DNA of 64,000 bases from Breoghania sp037026715 (lineage in GTDB: Bacteria > Pseudomonadota > Alphaproteobacteria > Rhizobiales > Stappiaceae): NCBI RefSeq assembly GCF_037026715.1, contig NZ_JBANCG010000006.1, positions 372,001 through 436,000 on the forward strand. Reading direction: 5' to 3'. The number at the start of each line of letters is the position of its first letter. Positions within the stretch are counted from its first letter, which is position 1. Position numbers and translations under genes: made by a program. Positions 27,101 to 34,610 of this stretch are shown one piece after another. A model generated the notes under the pieces. It saw only the letters and a program-made list of their open reading frames with translations. It was not told the DNA's origin and ran no database searches.

Positions 27101-27595
27101 CGGGAGGCCCGCGAGAGGCTGCTGGCCTCCTTCGAGGTCGTCAACCAACATTTCCAGCGGCTTTTTACACACCTTTTCGGTGGCGGCACGGCGGAGCTCC
27201 AGCTCATCGAATCGGACGATCCGCTGGAAGCCGGGCTGGAGATCGTCGCACGTCCGCCGGGCAAGAAACCCCAGACGATGACGCTCCTTTCCGGCGGCGA
27301 GCAGGCGCTGACCGCCATGGCGCTGATCTTCGCGGTGTTCCTGACGAATCCTGCGCCGATATGCGTGCTGGACGAGGTGGATGCGCCGCTCGATGATGCC
27401 AATGTCGAGCGTTACTGCGATCTCCTGGAGGAAATGGGACGTCTCACCCAGACCCGTTTCGTCGTCATCACCCACAATCCGATCACCATGGCGCGGATGA
27501 ACCGCCTGTTTGGTGTTACCATGGCCGAGCGCGGCGTTTCGCAGCTGGTTTCCGTCGATCTCGCGATGGCCGAGCGTTTTCTCGAGGCGGTCTAG
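24137..27595 (+). CDS. smc: chromosome segregation protein SMC
   Basis: 1152 residues, the full ATPase of the condensin-like SMC-ScpAB complex. Walker A is GPNGCGKSNLVEAL near the N-terminus. Two long coiled-coil arms (about 170-500 and 650-980, Ala/Glu/Arg-rich) flank a hinge at about 505-640 (WEPVIDAVEVFPGYEAALGAAFG...PLLKPGQRLVS). The C-terminal head has the signature LLSGGEQALTAMALIFA and Walker B PICVLDEVDAPLDDANV. The hinge is shorter and more divergent than in Bacillus, as is usual in alphaproteobacteria. ATG 24137 is taken over GTG 24131 because it matches MKFTKLRLLGFKSF of the family. Confidence 0.96.
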   Translation: MKFTKLRLLGFKSFVEPMEFVIEDGLTGVVGPNGCGKSNLVEALRWVMGENSYKNMRASGMDDVIFSGSLNRPARNTAEVTLFLDNSDRTAPQGFNDADVLEISRRIEREAGSVYRINSRDVRARDVQLLFADASTGARSNALVGQGRIGELIAAKPTSRRKILEEAAGISGLHSRRHEAELRLRAAEQNLDRLEDVLVQIEGQLEGLKRQARQASRYRNLSGEIRKAEATILYLRWREAGEALQAAEGELASVQSRVDEAAAAQGLAARDQAVAAHKVPDLRNAAAAAGAALQRLVIARNELDAEDRRIRERLRDLDQRRQQLAQDLEREQRLGSENAELLGALDEEERALLEENEMVAARTEEVVERVARAEEKLQASEGALSRKTEENAQLIARRAQAERTLADARQRLDRFKAQAAEVSRDLSALRDEIASRTDADELRAALEEAEAALEEAGMRAEAAEIATAEARSAEADAREPLAEAERRLGAEEAEARALSNMLAAAVTGEWEPVIDAVEVFPGYEAALGAAFGEDLDAPADPAAPVRWTGAGDGADDPALPEGVEPLGAQVRAPAVLARRLAQIGLVERADAERILPLLKPGQRLVSREGDLWRWDGYVATADAPTAAAQRLAQRNRLAELEGRIEDLSAEVEARRWDLERHKAAVTSAVEAEQAARNAVREGQRRVDQARSALAEAERVLSALTMRRQSLEEAEARLAGEMEDAQATVAEAEEITAELADSSALEAEIASLRNDVATDRAVLAEARAAASGLERENDMRRRRLEGIARERRSWQERAANAERQLGVLRERQEEAAAEIEELTERPAEIEEQRRALISEIAKAEEARSQADDALVQAERTLGDADRTAREALEALSVAREGKVRAEERVESARGRAADVAERIADALEVAPEEVPGIAELREGATLPDVRATESRLERLKQERERLGGVNLRAEDEVQEISTRRDSLVSDRDDLIEAIRRLRTGISNLNREARERLLASFEVVNQHFQRLFTHLFGGGTAELQLIESDDPLEAGLEIVARPPGKKPQTMTLLSGGEQALTAMALIFAVFLTNPAPICVLDEVDAPLDDANVERYCDLLEEMGRLTQTRFVVITHNPITMARMNRLFGVTMAERGVSQLVSVDLAMAERFLEAV

Positions 27596-27708
27596 CTGCC
27601 GCAACGCCGTCGGTGCGGTGCATACGAAAGTCGGATGGACCGCCAAAAGGTCCCAATTGTGGTGTAAAATCCAAAAGAAACAGGTACTTAACCTATCCGT
27701 AAGGCTTC

Positions 27709-27737
27709 TTGACAGGTCTGGGGGTGCCGACTATGGT
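27709..27737 (+). promoter_or_regulatory. sigma-70 promoter of the F0 ATP synthase operon
   Basis: A perfect -35 TTGACA (27709-27714), a 17-base spacer and -10 TATGGT (27732-27737) lie 65 bases before the atpI start. This is the clearest housekeeping promoter in the window and suits the high expression expected for the atp operon. Confidence 0.75.
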
Positions 27738-27801
27738 GCGCGCGACTTTTCGGGGGGTGCGGAACAGTCGAAATGCCCCGCATCCGGAGGTGCGACGTTA
27801 G

Positions 27802-28197
27802 ATGGCCGACAAAGACAGGCCCGGAGATGGAGCGCAGCCGGAAGGGAGTGGTGATGAGGCCACGCCGCCCGAAGAAATCGGCCTGAACGCACGTCTGGAC
27901 CGGTTGAACCGCTCGCTGAGCGAGCGTAATGAACGCGACGAGGCGATAAAGAGGCGCGCCTCACGAACCGGCAGTGCCGCGGGCTATGCCCAGGCAGTGA
28001 AGCTGTCGAGCGAGTTCATCGCGGGCGTTGCGGTCGGAGCGGTTGTCGGCTGGGTGTTCGACCGTTGGCTGGAAACGTCGCCTTGGGGGCTGATCGTCTT
28101 CCTGCTGCTGGGCTTTGTGGCCGGTGTCTTGAACGTGCTGCGCTCCGCGGGCCTTGTCGCGGATCCGGGCGAGAAGATGAAGCGCGACGATCACTGA
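27802..28197 (+). CDS. atpI: AtpI/AtpZ-like F0 assembly protein
   Basis: 131 residues: a charged hydrophilic N-terminal half (about 1-60) followed by two membrane helices (SSEFIAGVAVGAVVGWVFDRWLETSPWGLIVFLLLGFVAGVLNVLR), the layout of AtpI/AtpZ proteins that aid c-ring assembly or Mg2+ supply. First gene of the F0 operon, 120 bases before atpB. The symbol follows position; AtpZ is an equally fair name. Confidence 0.88.
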   Translation: MADKDRPGDGAQPEGSGDEATPPEEIGLNARLDRLNRSLSERNERDEAIKRRASRTGSAAGYAQAVKLSSEFIAGVAVGAVVGWVFDRWLETSPWGLIVFLLLGFVAGVLNVLRSAGLVADPGEKMKRDDH

Positions 28198-28317
28198 ACG
28201 ATCGTGGCGCATTCGACGGGATGGAAGGCCGGAGCGGGCAAGGCGCCTCTCGCGGCCTCTCGTCTTAATGAGCCGCCGCTTGCGCGGCATTGAGAGCAGA
28301 TTTGAGGGGCCGACCCG

Positions 28318-29067
28318 GTGTCGAACGATCCGATCCACCAGTTTCACATCGTAAATCTGTTCCCGGTCGAAATCGGCGGTGTCGATTTCTCCTTCACCAA
28401 CTCCTCGCTGTTCATGGTCGCGACCGTTGCGGTCACCACCATGTTCCTGATGATGGCGACGAGCGGGCGCGGCCTGGTGCCGAGCCGTTGGCAGTCGGTG
28501 GCGGAGATCTGCTACGAATTCGTCGCCAACATGCTCCGAAGTTCCGCCGGGACCGACGGCATGCGGTTCTTCCCGTTCGTCTTCTCGATCTTCATGTTCG
28601 TGCTGGTCGGCAACCTGTTCGGCATGTTCCCGTATTTCTTCACCATCACCAGCCACATCATCGTGACGTTCGCTCTCGCGATGCTCGTGATCCTGACGGT
28701 GGTGGTCTATGGCGTGATGCGCCACGGCTTTCACTTCCTGAACCTGTTCGTGCCGTCGGGCATCCCGATGGTCCTGCTGCCGCTGGTGGTGATGATCGAG
28801 ATCATCTCGTTCCTGTCGCGCCCGGTCAGCCTCTCGGTTCGTCTCTTCGCAAACATGCTGGCAGGCCATATCACGCTGAAGGTGTTCGCAGGCTTCGTCG
28901 CGAGCCTCGGCAGCCTGGGCGCCCTCGGGGTCGCCGGTGCGGTCCTGCCCCTGGCCATGACGGTCGGCCTCACGGCGCTCGAGTTCCTCGTCGCCTTCCT
29001 GCAGGCCTATGTCTTCGCCGTTCTGACCTGCATGTACCTGAACGACGCCCTGCACCCCGGCCACTAG
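28318..29067 (+). CDS. atpB: ATP synthase F0 subunit a
   Basis: 249 residues, integral membrane subunit providing the proton half-channels. Begins DPIHQFHIVNLFPVEIGGVDFSFTNSS and carries the essential arginine in PVSLSVRLFANMLAGHI. Five to six membrane helices are visible, ending YVFAVLTCMYLNDALHPGH. Starts at a GTG (28318) with GAGGGG upstream. Second gene of the operon. Confidence 0.96.
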   Translation: MSNDPIHQFHIVNLFPVEIGGVDFSFTNSSLFMVATVAVTTMFLMMATSGRGLVPSRWQSVAEICYEFVANMLRSSAGTDGMRFFPFVFSIFMFVLVGNLFGMFPYFFTITSHIIVTFALAMLVILTVVVYGVMRHGFHFLNLFVPSGIPMVLLPLVVMIEIISFLSRPVSLSVRLFANMLAGHITLKVFAGFVASLGSLGALGVAGAVLPLAMTVGLTALEFLVAFLQAYVFAVLTCMYLNDALHPGH

Positions 29068-29142
29068 AGGCCGGGCACAAGGCAGACCTTCGACCCTTCA
29101 TCAAGATCCTGCTGATCTCGAATTCCACTCAAGGAGCACATC

Positions 29143-29370
29143 ATGGAAGCTGAAGCAGCAAAGTACATCGGTGCCGGTATCGCGTGCCTTGGCATGGGCG
29201 GCGCGGGCATTGGCCTCGGCAACATCTTCGGCAGCTACCTCGCCGGTGCGCTGCGCAACCCCTCTGCCGCTGACGGCCAGTTCGGCCGCCTGATCTTCGG
29301 CTTCGCCGTGACCGAAGCTCTCGGCATCTTCTCGCTGCTCGTCGCCCTTCTGCTGCTCTACGCAGTCTGA
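29143..29370 (+). CDS. atpE: ATP synthase F0 subunit c
   Basis: 75 residues, two membrane hairpin helices with the polar loop RNPSAADGQFG. The proton-carrying acid is E58 (FAVTEALGIFSLLVALLL). GAGCACATC precedes the ATG. An 8-bp hairpin lies 13 bases after the stop, which may stabilise the highly used atpE message. Confidence 0.96.
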   Translation: MEAEAAKYIGAGIACLGMGGAGIGLGNIFGSYLAGALRNPSAADGQFGRLIFGFAVTEALGIFSLLVALLLLYAV

Positions 29371-29383
29371 TTTCGGACAACGT

Positions 29384-29403
29384 GCCGACGGTTTTCCGTC
29401 GGC
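29384..29403 (+). terminator. perfect hairpin in the atpE-atpF' gap
   Basis: GCCGACGG-TTTT-CCGTCGGC, 8 perfect pairs and a 4-base loop, right after atpE. Not followed by a U-run, so more likely an mRNA-stability or attenuating structure inside the operon than a full stop. Confidence 0.45.
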
Positions 29404-29534
29404 GCGACGGCGTCCGCGTCCGAAGGGGCTGCGGACATGTGCAGTGCTCCGGTACGGCGGCGCGTGATCCGGGCATCCCTCCCGATGGGGTGGCCCACGC
29501 GCCGGCGTAGCGACGGTGGCATCTGGAGGTGCCT

Positions 29535-30122
29535 TTGGCTCAGGCTCAAGAGACCCATACGAACGAGACGGCAGCCGAACACGGAGCCGTGACGGCTCAC
29601 ACCGAGGTGCCGCACGACGGTGGACACGGGCAGGCCCTGTTTCCGCCCTTCAACGGCGAGACGTTCCCTTCCCAGCTGCTGTGGCTGGCCATCACCTTCG
29701 GCGTTCTCTACTACATGATGTCGAAGATGGTGCTGCCGCGCATCGGTGGCATCCTGGAAGATCGTCGGGACCGTATCGCGAACGACATTGCGGAAGCCGG
29801 CAGGCTGAAGCAGGAAACCGAAGTCGCGATCGCATCCTACGAGCAGGCGCTTGCCGAAGCCCGTCAGAAGGCGAGCGGTATCGCCCAGGCGACGCGCGAC
29901 AAGCTTGCGGCTGAGACTGAAGCCAAGCGTGCGGCGGTCGAGAAGGACCTGAACGCGAAGCTGGAGGATGCCGAAAAGCGCATCGCCGGCATCAAGGAAG
30001 CCGCGTTGGCCGATGTTGGCGAGATCGCCGGCGAGGCGACGAACGCTCTGGTCGAGACGTTGCTCGGCAAGGCACCCACGAAGACCGAGACGTCGAAGGC
30101 CGTTTCGGCCTCGATGAGCTGA
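29535..30122 (+). CDS. ATP synthase F0 subunit b'
   Basis: 195 residues from the TTG at 29535 (GGAGG five bases upstream); a GTG at 29529 abuts the ribosome site. A His/Glu-rich leader precedes the single membrane helix (FPSQLLWLAITFGVLYYMMSKMVLPRIGGILEDRRDRI), followed by a long Ala/Glu/Lys coiled coil forming the peripheral stalk. The paired b' plus b arrangement is characteristic of alphaproteobacteria and photosynthetic bacteria. Ends 13 bases before atpF. Confidence 0.92.
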   Translation: MAQAQETHTNETAAEHGAVTAHTEVPHDGGHGQALFPPFNGETFPSQLLWLAITFGVLYYMMSKMVLPRIGGILEDRRDRIANDIAEAGRLKQETEVAIASYEQALAEARQKASGIAQATRDKLAAETEAKRAAVEKDLNAKLEDAEKRIAGIKEAALADVGEIAGEATNALVETLLGKAPTKTETSKAVSASMS

Positions 30123-30135
30123 GGACACGCCAACC

Positions 30136-30615
30136 ATGGATGCAACATTCTGGGCTCTGGTCGGCCTGATCATCTTCACCGGCATCATCGTTTGGGTGAA
30201 AGTGCCTGGCAAGCTGGCGTCCGCCCTAGATGCGCGTGCCGACGGCATCCGCAAGGAACTGGACGAGGCGCGCCGCCTGCGCGAGGAGGCCCAGTCTCTG
30301 CTTGCGGAATACCAGCGCAAGCATCGCGAGGCCGAGGAAGAGGCCGAAGCGATCATCGCGGAAGCGAAGCGCGAGGCGGAATTGCTGACCGGGCAGACCG
30401 AGGCGGCGCTGAACGATCTGATCGCGCGCCGCACGAAGCTTGCCGAAACCAAGATCGCGATGGCTGAAACCCAGGCTCTGGCCGAAGTCAAGGCACGGGC
30501 GACAGATGTCGCGATCACGGCGGCCGAGGCGATCCTTCGCGACAAGGTTTCGGGTAAAGTCGCTGACAAGCTGATGGCCGACAGCATCAAGGAAGTGGGC
30601 AGCCGTATCAACTGA
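30136..30615 (+). CDS. atpF: ATP synthase F0 subunit b
   Basis: 159 residues: one N-terminal membrane helix (MDATFWALVGLIIFTGIIVWVKVPGKLASALDARADGI) and a coiled-coil stalk rich in Ala/Glu/Arg (RRLREEAQSLLAEYQRKHREAEEEAEAII). Last gene of the F0 operon, followed by a classic intrinsic terminator. Confidence 0.94.
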   Translation: MDATFWALVGLIIFTGIIVWVKVPGKLASALDARADGIRKELDEARRLREEAQSLLAEYQRKHREAEEEAEAIIAEAKREAELLTGQTEAALNDLIARRTKLAETKIAMAETQALAEVKARATDVAITAAEAILRDKVSGKVADKLMADSIKEVGSRIN

Positions 30616-30697
30616 CCGTGCACCATAGGCAGGGCGTGACGCCGGGGGGGTATCCCTGCCGAGCGCTCAGGGGAATGCCTCTGACTGCTTCTGAAAG

Positions 30698-30726
30698 GCC
30701 GCTGTCCATTGGATGGCGGCTTTTTT
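30698..30726 (+). terminator. intrinsic terminator of the atp F0 operon
   Basis: GCCGCTGTCC-ATT-GGATGGCGGC pairs over ten positions (one mismatch) and is followed directly by TTTTTT (30721-30726). It lies 83 bases after the atpF stop and 63 bases before the end of the convergent rnhB gene. Confidence 0.88.
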
Positions 30727-30788
30727 ATATGTCCCGTCGTCGATTGCCATCGTTGATGGAAGGCATCGGTGCGCCCCTGCGATCCCTA

Positions 30789-31457
30789 TCAGGTCGCGCG
30801 CTGTTCCAGCCGCAGCCTTATGGGCGCGAAGGAGCGGCGATGATACGCACACGGTCCCAGGCGGGCCAACGCGTCCTGATGCTGCGCCGTACCGTATCCC
30901 TTGTGGGCGGCAAAGCCGTAGTCCGGCAGTTCCTCGGACAGGCGCACCATCAACCGGTCGCGCGTGACCTTGGCGACGATCGAGGCGGCGGCGATCGACA
31001 GGGAGGCCGCATCGCCTCCTATCAGGGCCTCACCGTGGCAGGGCAACGCCGGGGGAACGTCCCGCCCGTCGATAAGTGCAGCCGCCGGGCGCTCCGACAG
31101 GGCGCAAAGGGCGCCGCGCATCGCCCACAGGGTTGCGGCGCGGATGTTCATCGCATCGATCCGTGCCGCCGATGCCATTACGATCCCGACATCCGCCTGG
31201 GAAAGAATGGTTGCGTAGAGCGCTTCCCGGCGCGCTTCGCTCAGCTTCTTTGAATCGTTGAGCCCCTCGGGAACCGCCTTGGGGTCGAGGATGACCGCGG
31301 CGACGACCACGGGCCCCGCCCACGGGCCCCGTCCAGCTTCGTCGATGCCTGCAACGAGACCGCCGAATGCGCGCGCCAGCCGCTTCTCGTGCTTGAGCGT
31401 CGGCAGCGACGTTTTTGTGGGAGGCGATCTTCGGGCGGGGGCAAGAGAGCGGGTCAT
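30789..31457 (-). CDS. rnhB: ribonuclease HII
   Basis: 222 residues. RNase HII cuts at single ribonucleotides in DNA. Motifs in order: GIDEAGRGPWAGPVVVAAV (catalytic D and E), LNDSKKLSEARREAL, IDGRDVPPALP (catalytic D), GGDAASLSIAAASIVAKVTRD, and HKGYGTAQHQDALARLGPCAYHRRSFAPI. An extra basic N-terminus (about 1-28) precedes the domain. Start at 31457 is the ATG giving MTRSLAPARR. Confidence 0.94.
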   Translation of the reverse strand: MTRSLAPARRSPPTKTSLPTLKHEKRLARAFGGLVAGIDEAGRGPWAGPVVVAAVILDPKAVPEGLNDSKKLSEARREALYATILSQADVGIVMASAARIDAMNIRAATLWAMRGALCALSERPAAALIDGRDVPPALPCHGEALIGGDAASLSIAAASIVAKVTRDRLMVRLSEELPDYGFAAHKGYGTAQHQDALARLGPCAYHRRSFAPIRLRLEQRAT

Positions 31458-31585
31458 GCGCGAACCATAGGATAACCGGTCCTTCGGCGAAATCGGCCGG
31501 AACGGGAAAATCCCCTGTATTCGACACCCGTGATCGTTCCATGGTTTGGAGGAAGCGGATCGCAGGTCTTTTCGCCGTGGCCTGC

Positions 31586-32731
31586 TCAGAAGAGGCTCAG
31601 TTGCTCTGCACTCTTGAACGGCGGGACAAAGAGATCGGTTCGAAGCCGTTTGCGGCGTTGATTGAACCCCAGCCGCTTCGCGGCAAGTTCGAAGCGGCGG
31701 CCGAGCTGCCACGCATAGGGGCCTTCTCCGCGCATGCGCTTGCCCCACTCCGCATCGTAGTCCTTGCCGCCCCGCATCGTCTGCAGCACGGACATCACGC
31801 GCCGATAGCGGTCGGGATAGTTGCGCAGCAGCCAGTCGCGAAAGAGCGGGCTCACCTCGTGCGGCAGCCGCACGAGAATATATCCCGCTTCCCGCGCGCC
31901 TTGCGCATGACAGGCATCGAGGATGCGTTCGATCTCCTGGTCGTTTAGCGCGGGAATGATCGGTGCGACCATGACGGATGTCGGAATGCCGGCCTGCGAC
32001 AGGGCCGCAATCGCCTCGAGCCGGCGCGCAGGCGTCGCCGCCCTCGGTTCCATCGCACGCGCCAGCTTGCGATCGAGCGTCGTCACCGAAAGGGCCACCT
32101 TGGCAAGGCCGTCTCTCGCCATCTCCGACAGGATGTCGATATCGCGCATCACCAGAGCGGACTTGGTGACGATGCCGACCGGGTGGCGTGCGTCGCGCAG
32201 CACCTCCAGCACCTCGCGCATGATTCGCATCTGCCGCTCGATCGGCTGGTAGGGGTCTGTGTTCGTGCCGATGGCGATGGTCTTCACCTTGTAGCCGGGC
32301 GCGGAAATCTCGCGCGCAAGCAGTTCGGCCGCGTTCGGTTTGGCGAAAAGCCTGGTTTCGAAGTCGAGCCCGGGCGACATGCCCATATAGGCATGGGTCG
32401 GTCGCGCAAAGCAGTAGATGCAGCCGTGTTCGCACCCCCGGTAGGGGTTGATGGACCGGTCGAAGGCGATATCGGGCGAGTCGTTGCGGGTGATGATCCG
32501 CCGTGCCGCCTCCACCTGAACCTCGGTCTTCAGCGCCGGCAGATCCTCCAGGCTGCCCCAGCCGTCGTCGGCTGCCTCGCGCGCCTCCGTCTCGAACCGT
32601 CCAGCCATGTTGAGCGCTGCCGCGCGGCCTCGCCGGCGCTCGGCATCGATGTGCGCGCTCTCGCTTGCCTCTTCGAGAGGCGGCTGTGGGGCAAGGCCCG
32701 GTTCTGTCGGATGTGGCACATTTCGGTTCAT
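31586..32731 (-). CDS. radical SAM protein, PA0069 / SplB-like family
   Basis: 381 residues. The radical-SAM cluster motif is CEHGCIYC (C-x3-C-x2-C) after SINPYRGCEHG, preceded by ITRNDSPDIAFDRSINPYRG. IGTNTDPYQPIERQMRIMREVLEVL and VALSVTTLDRKLARAMEPRAATPARRLEAI are typical of the PA0069 group, relatives of spore photoproduct lyase. The C-terminal PFKSAEQLSLF is a conserved tail. Biochemical function is unknown; DNA repair is suspected from kinship. No Shine-Dalgarno precedes the ATG; a predicted promoter places the transcript start at or next to the ATG, and a LexA box overlaps its -35. Confidence 0.87.
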   Translation of the reverse strand: MNRNVPHPTEPGLAPQPPLEEASESAHIDAERRRGRAAALNMAGRFETEAREAADDGWGSLEDLPALKTEVQVEAARRIITRNDSPDIAFDRSINPYRGCEHGCIYCFARPTHAYMGMSPGLDFETRLFAKPNAAELLAREISAPGYKVKTIAIGTNTDPYQPIERQMRIMREVLEVLRDARHPVGIVTKSALVMRDIDILSEMARDGLAKVALSVTTLDRKLARAMEPRAATPARRLEAIAALSQAGIPTSVMVAPIIPALNDQEIERILDACHAQGAREAGYILVRLPHEVSPLFRDWLLRNYPDRYRRVMSVLQTMRGGKDYDAEWGKRMRGEGPYAWQLGRRFELAAKRLGFNQRRKRLRTDLFVPPFKSAEQLSLF

Positions 32732-32737
32732 AGAAAA

Positions 32738-32766
32738 ATGATAGGTCACCAAAAGGAACAAATCAA
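32738..32766 (-). promoter_or_regulatory. predicted promoter giving a leaderless radical SAM transcript
   Basis: On the minus strand TTGATT (32766-32761), 17 bases, then TATCAT (32743-32738). The -10 ends 6 bases before the ATG at 32731, so initiation would fall at the A of the start codon. The -35 lies inside the LexA box. Confidence 0.6.
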
Positions 32767-32770
32767 GAAC
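32756..32770. promoter_or_regulatory. alphaproteobacterial LexA (SOS) box
   Basis: GAACAAATCAAGAAC is an exact GAAC-N7-GAAC (GTTC-N7-GTTC on the other strand), the LexA-binding consensus of alphaproteobacteria. It overlaps the -35 of the radical SAM promoter and lies 54 bases before the divergent glycosyltransferase ATG, so LexA could control one or both. Confidence 0.72.
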
Positions 32771-32824
32771 ATTAGCGGCGGCATATGCGTCAAGGTATCT
32801 CGCAAATGCGAGAGAAAGGATGCT

Positions 32825-33538
32825 ATGAAAGATGTTATGTTTGCTGTCGTCATCCCCACCCTCAACAACGAAGCGACGCTCGTTGAAACGCTGGCCGCTC
32901 TGGTCCCGGCGTCCGCGGAAGGAATCGTGCGCGAGGTCGTCGTCGCGGATGCCGGCTCATGCGACATGACGGAAACGATCGCCGAGGCTGCGGGCTGCCG
33001 TTGGATCGCCGCGGAGGGCCCGCGCGGGGCGCGCCTGCAAGCCGGCGCCGGTGCTGTGCGCCGGGGAGAGTGGCTGCTGTTTCTCGAACCGGACACGGTG
33101 CTTGATCCGGGCTGGTATCGGGAGGTCTCGAAATTTGTCGAACGGGTGGAGCGTACCGGTCGGGGCGACAGACAGGCGGCCTGTTTTCGTGCTGCCAACG
33201 ACGAACTCGGCATCAAGGCACGAGTGGCGGAGGGGATCTCGTGGCTGCGCTGCCGCATACTGGGCGTCGGCCATGCCCGGCAGGGACTGCTGCTGTCGCG
33301 CCGCTTCTATGCGCGGCTGGGCGGACATGATCCTGCCTCTCCGCTGGCCGAGGCCGAACTCATGCGCCGCATCGGTCGGCGACACCTCAGCCATCTGCCC
33401 ATTCGTGCGGTGCGACGCTCGGGTCCGCAGGCCGAGACGAGCAGTGGCGGTTTCCGGCACGCGGTCGGTGTGATGCTGTTTTTCCTGCGGCTGCCCGGCG
33501 CGCTCGTCGGACGGTTCGTCGATCCTTCGTCGCGCTGA
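32825..33538 (+). CDS. family 2 glycosyltransferase
   Basis: 237 residues with a GT-A start: FAVVIPTLNNEATLVETLAALVP, then EVVVADAGSCDMTETIAEAAGCRWIAAEGPRGARLQAGAGAVRRGEWLLFLEPDTVLDPGW, a D-x-x/EPDT metal-binding site in place of the usual DxD. This resembles the short rSAM/selenodomain-associated transferase group. A C-terminal hydrophobic segment (GVMLFFLRLPGALVGRFV) may touch the membrane. AAGGA lies 4 bases upstream of the ATG. Divergent from the radical SAM gene and sharing the LexA box. Acceptor sugar unknown. Confidence 0.82.
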   Translation: MKDVMFAVVIPTLNNEATLVETLAALVPASAEGIVREVVVADAGSCDMTETIAEAAGCRWIAAEGPRGARLQAGAGAVRRGEWLLFLEPDTVLDPGWYREVSKFVERVERTGRGDRQAACFRAANDELGIKARVAEGISWLRCRILGVGHARQGLLLSRRFYARLGGHDPASPLAEAELMRRIGRRHLSHLPIRAVRRSGPQAETSSGGFRHAVGVMLFFLRLPGALVGRFVDPSSR

Positions 33539-33581
33539 ACGGCGAACACGGCCGGGATGCGCTGAAAGCCCGATAGAAAAC

Positions 33582-33606
33582 GGCCGGAAGGAAGATCCAT
33601 CCGGCC
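33582..33606. terminator. bidirectional hairpin between the glycosyltransferase and BA14K genes
   Basis: GGCCGGA (33582-33588) pairs with TCCGGCC (33600-33606) over seven bases with an 11-base loop. AAAA precedes it, which is a U-run for the minus-strand transcript. It lies in the convergent gap. Confidence 0.5.
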
Positions 33607-33693
33607 ATCTCTGTCTTGGTTTCGGTGTGCTGTGCGACTTCAAATGCCAGCGACTACCCTTCAAACTTCTGCTTCCACCCGGGGCGCGCCGTC

Positions 33694-34098
33694 CTAGCGC
33701 CAGTAGGGGCTCCTGCAGCGATGGTAGCGCCCGTCATAGCCCAGGAACCTGTCGGTGCGGGGGTTGTAGGAACGATAGCGCCTCATGCACCAGTCGACAT
33801 GAGCCCGGCGTCCGCGATAATAGGCCGGCGGCGGCGGCGGACGGCGATATCCCCACCGCGGCGGCGGCGGACGATGGCGCCAGCGCGGCGGCGGCGGTCC
33901 CCACTGTGCGAGCTGGATTGTGCCTTCTTCCTGAGCGGCGGCCGGGGCGCCGAGCAGGGCGGCATTCGTCACGCCGGCTTTGCCACTCGCTGAGGGCGTT
34001 ATCGGGTTCTGGGTTGACGCGCCTGCGGGCGCGACGGCGACAACGGCAGCCAGTATGGCCACCGGAGCGAGCAAACGTCGCAATACTCCCAATCTCAT
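33694..34098 (-). CDS. BA14K-family secreted protein
   Basis: 134 residues. A signal peptide (MRLGVLRRLLAPVAILAAVVAVAPAGAST), a low-complexity middle with repeated Pro/Arg/Tyr runs (WGPPPPRWRHRPPPPRWGYRRPPPPP), and the BA14K C-terminal signature HVDWCMRRYRSYNPRTDRFLGYDGRYHRC. BA14K is an immunoreactive, lectin-like family known from Brucella and relatives. GGGAGAA precedes the ATG at 34098. The two cysteines could form a disulfide. A strong order-level marker for Hyphomicrobiales. Confidence 0.88.
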   Translation of the reverse strand: MRLGVLRRLLAPVAILAAVVAVAPAGASTQNPITPSASGKAGVTNAALLGAPAAAQEEGTIQLAQWGPPPPRWRHRPPPPRWGYRRPPPPPAYYRGRRAHVDWCMRRYRSYNPRTDRFLGYDGRYHRCRSPYWR

Positions 34099-34610
34099 CG
34101 TTTTTCTCCCGTTACAATGTGGGCTGCGAAGGGCGGATACCGTCCTGTCGCTGTTCTGCCGGGCCAGAAGCCTTTTGCCGGAGCACACGGTCTGCATGCG
34201 CCTTCAAAAGGCCGGCAGGCCGGATCTCCAGGCAACCGATATCGCACACGAACGGCACGATTCCGCGGAAAGGGCGAGGTTTGCAACGCAACGCTGATGC
34301 CCTGCCGCCCTGAAACCCGGCTTGCCGGCGGCCTTGAGCGGACCTTCAGTTTGGCCGCTTCGGGTCCGTCGGACTGTAATTGGGATCACAATACGCGCAC
34401 ATAATGGAAGCATTAAGAAATATCTTACCGCCGCAATGCGTGCGGGGGGCACGCCAAGATGACGCAGGGGATATTGCGTCTTTTCGCGTGCGGCTCCCGC
34501 CATCGTCTTGGGACGTGCGGGGAACGCCCGGCGCAATTGTGTCGGGACGGTGTTGGTTCCCTCGCGCCGGGGGCTGTTCCCTTCAAACCTTCCTGGACTG
34601 GGCGCGCGTC
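34099..34610. other. gene-free stretch upstream of the BA14K gene
   Basis: About 510 bases between the divergent-side start of BA14K and the end of the metallo-beta-lactamase-fold gene. It must hold the BA14K promoter. I see no convincing coding frame, repeat or strong operator; a short A+T-rich patch lies at 34400-34440. Confidence 0.5.

Noticed and set aside
24686..27646. Long open frame on the strand opposite smc
   Set aside because: It mirrors smc codon structure in very GC-rich DNA, has Leu/Arg/Gly-heavy composition and no family likeness; a shadow.
30789..32435. One long minus-strand frame joining rnhB to the radical SAM region
   Set aside because: rnhB begins at 31457 and the radical SAM gene is in another frame with all its motifs; the long frame is fortuitous.
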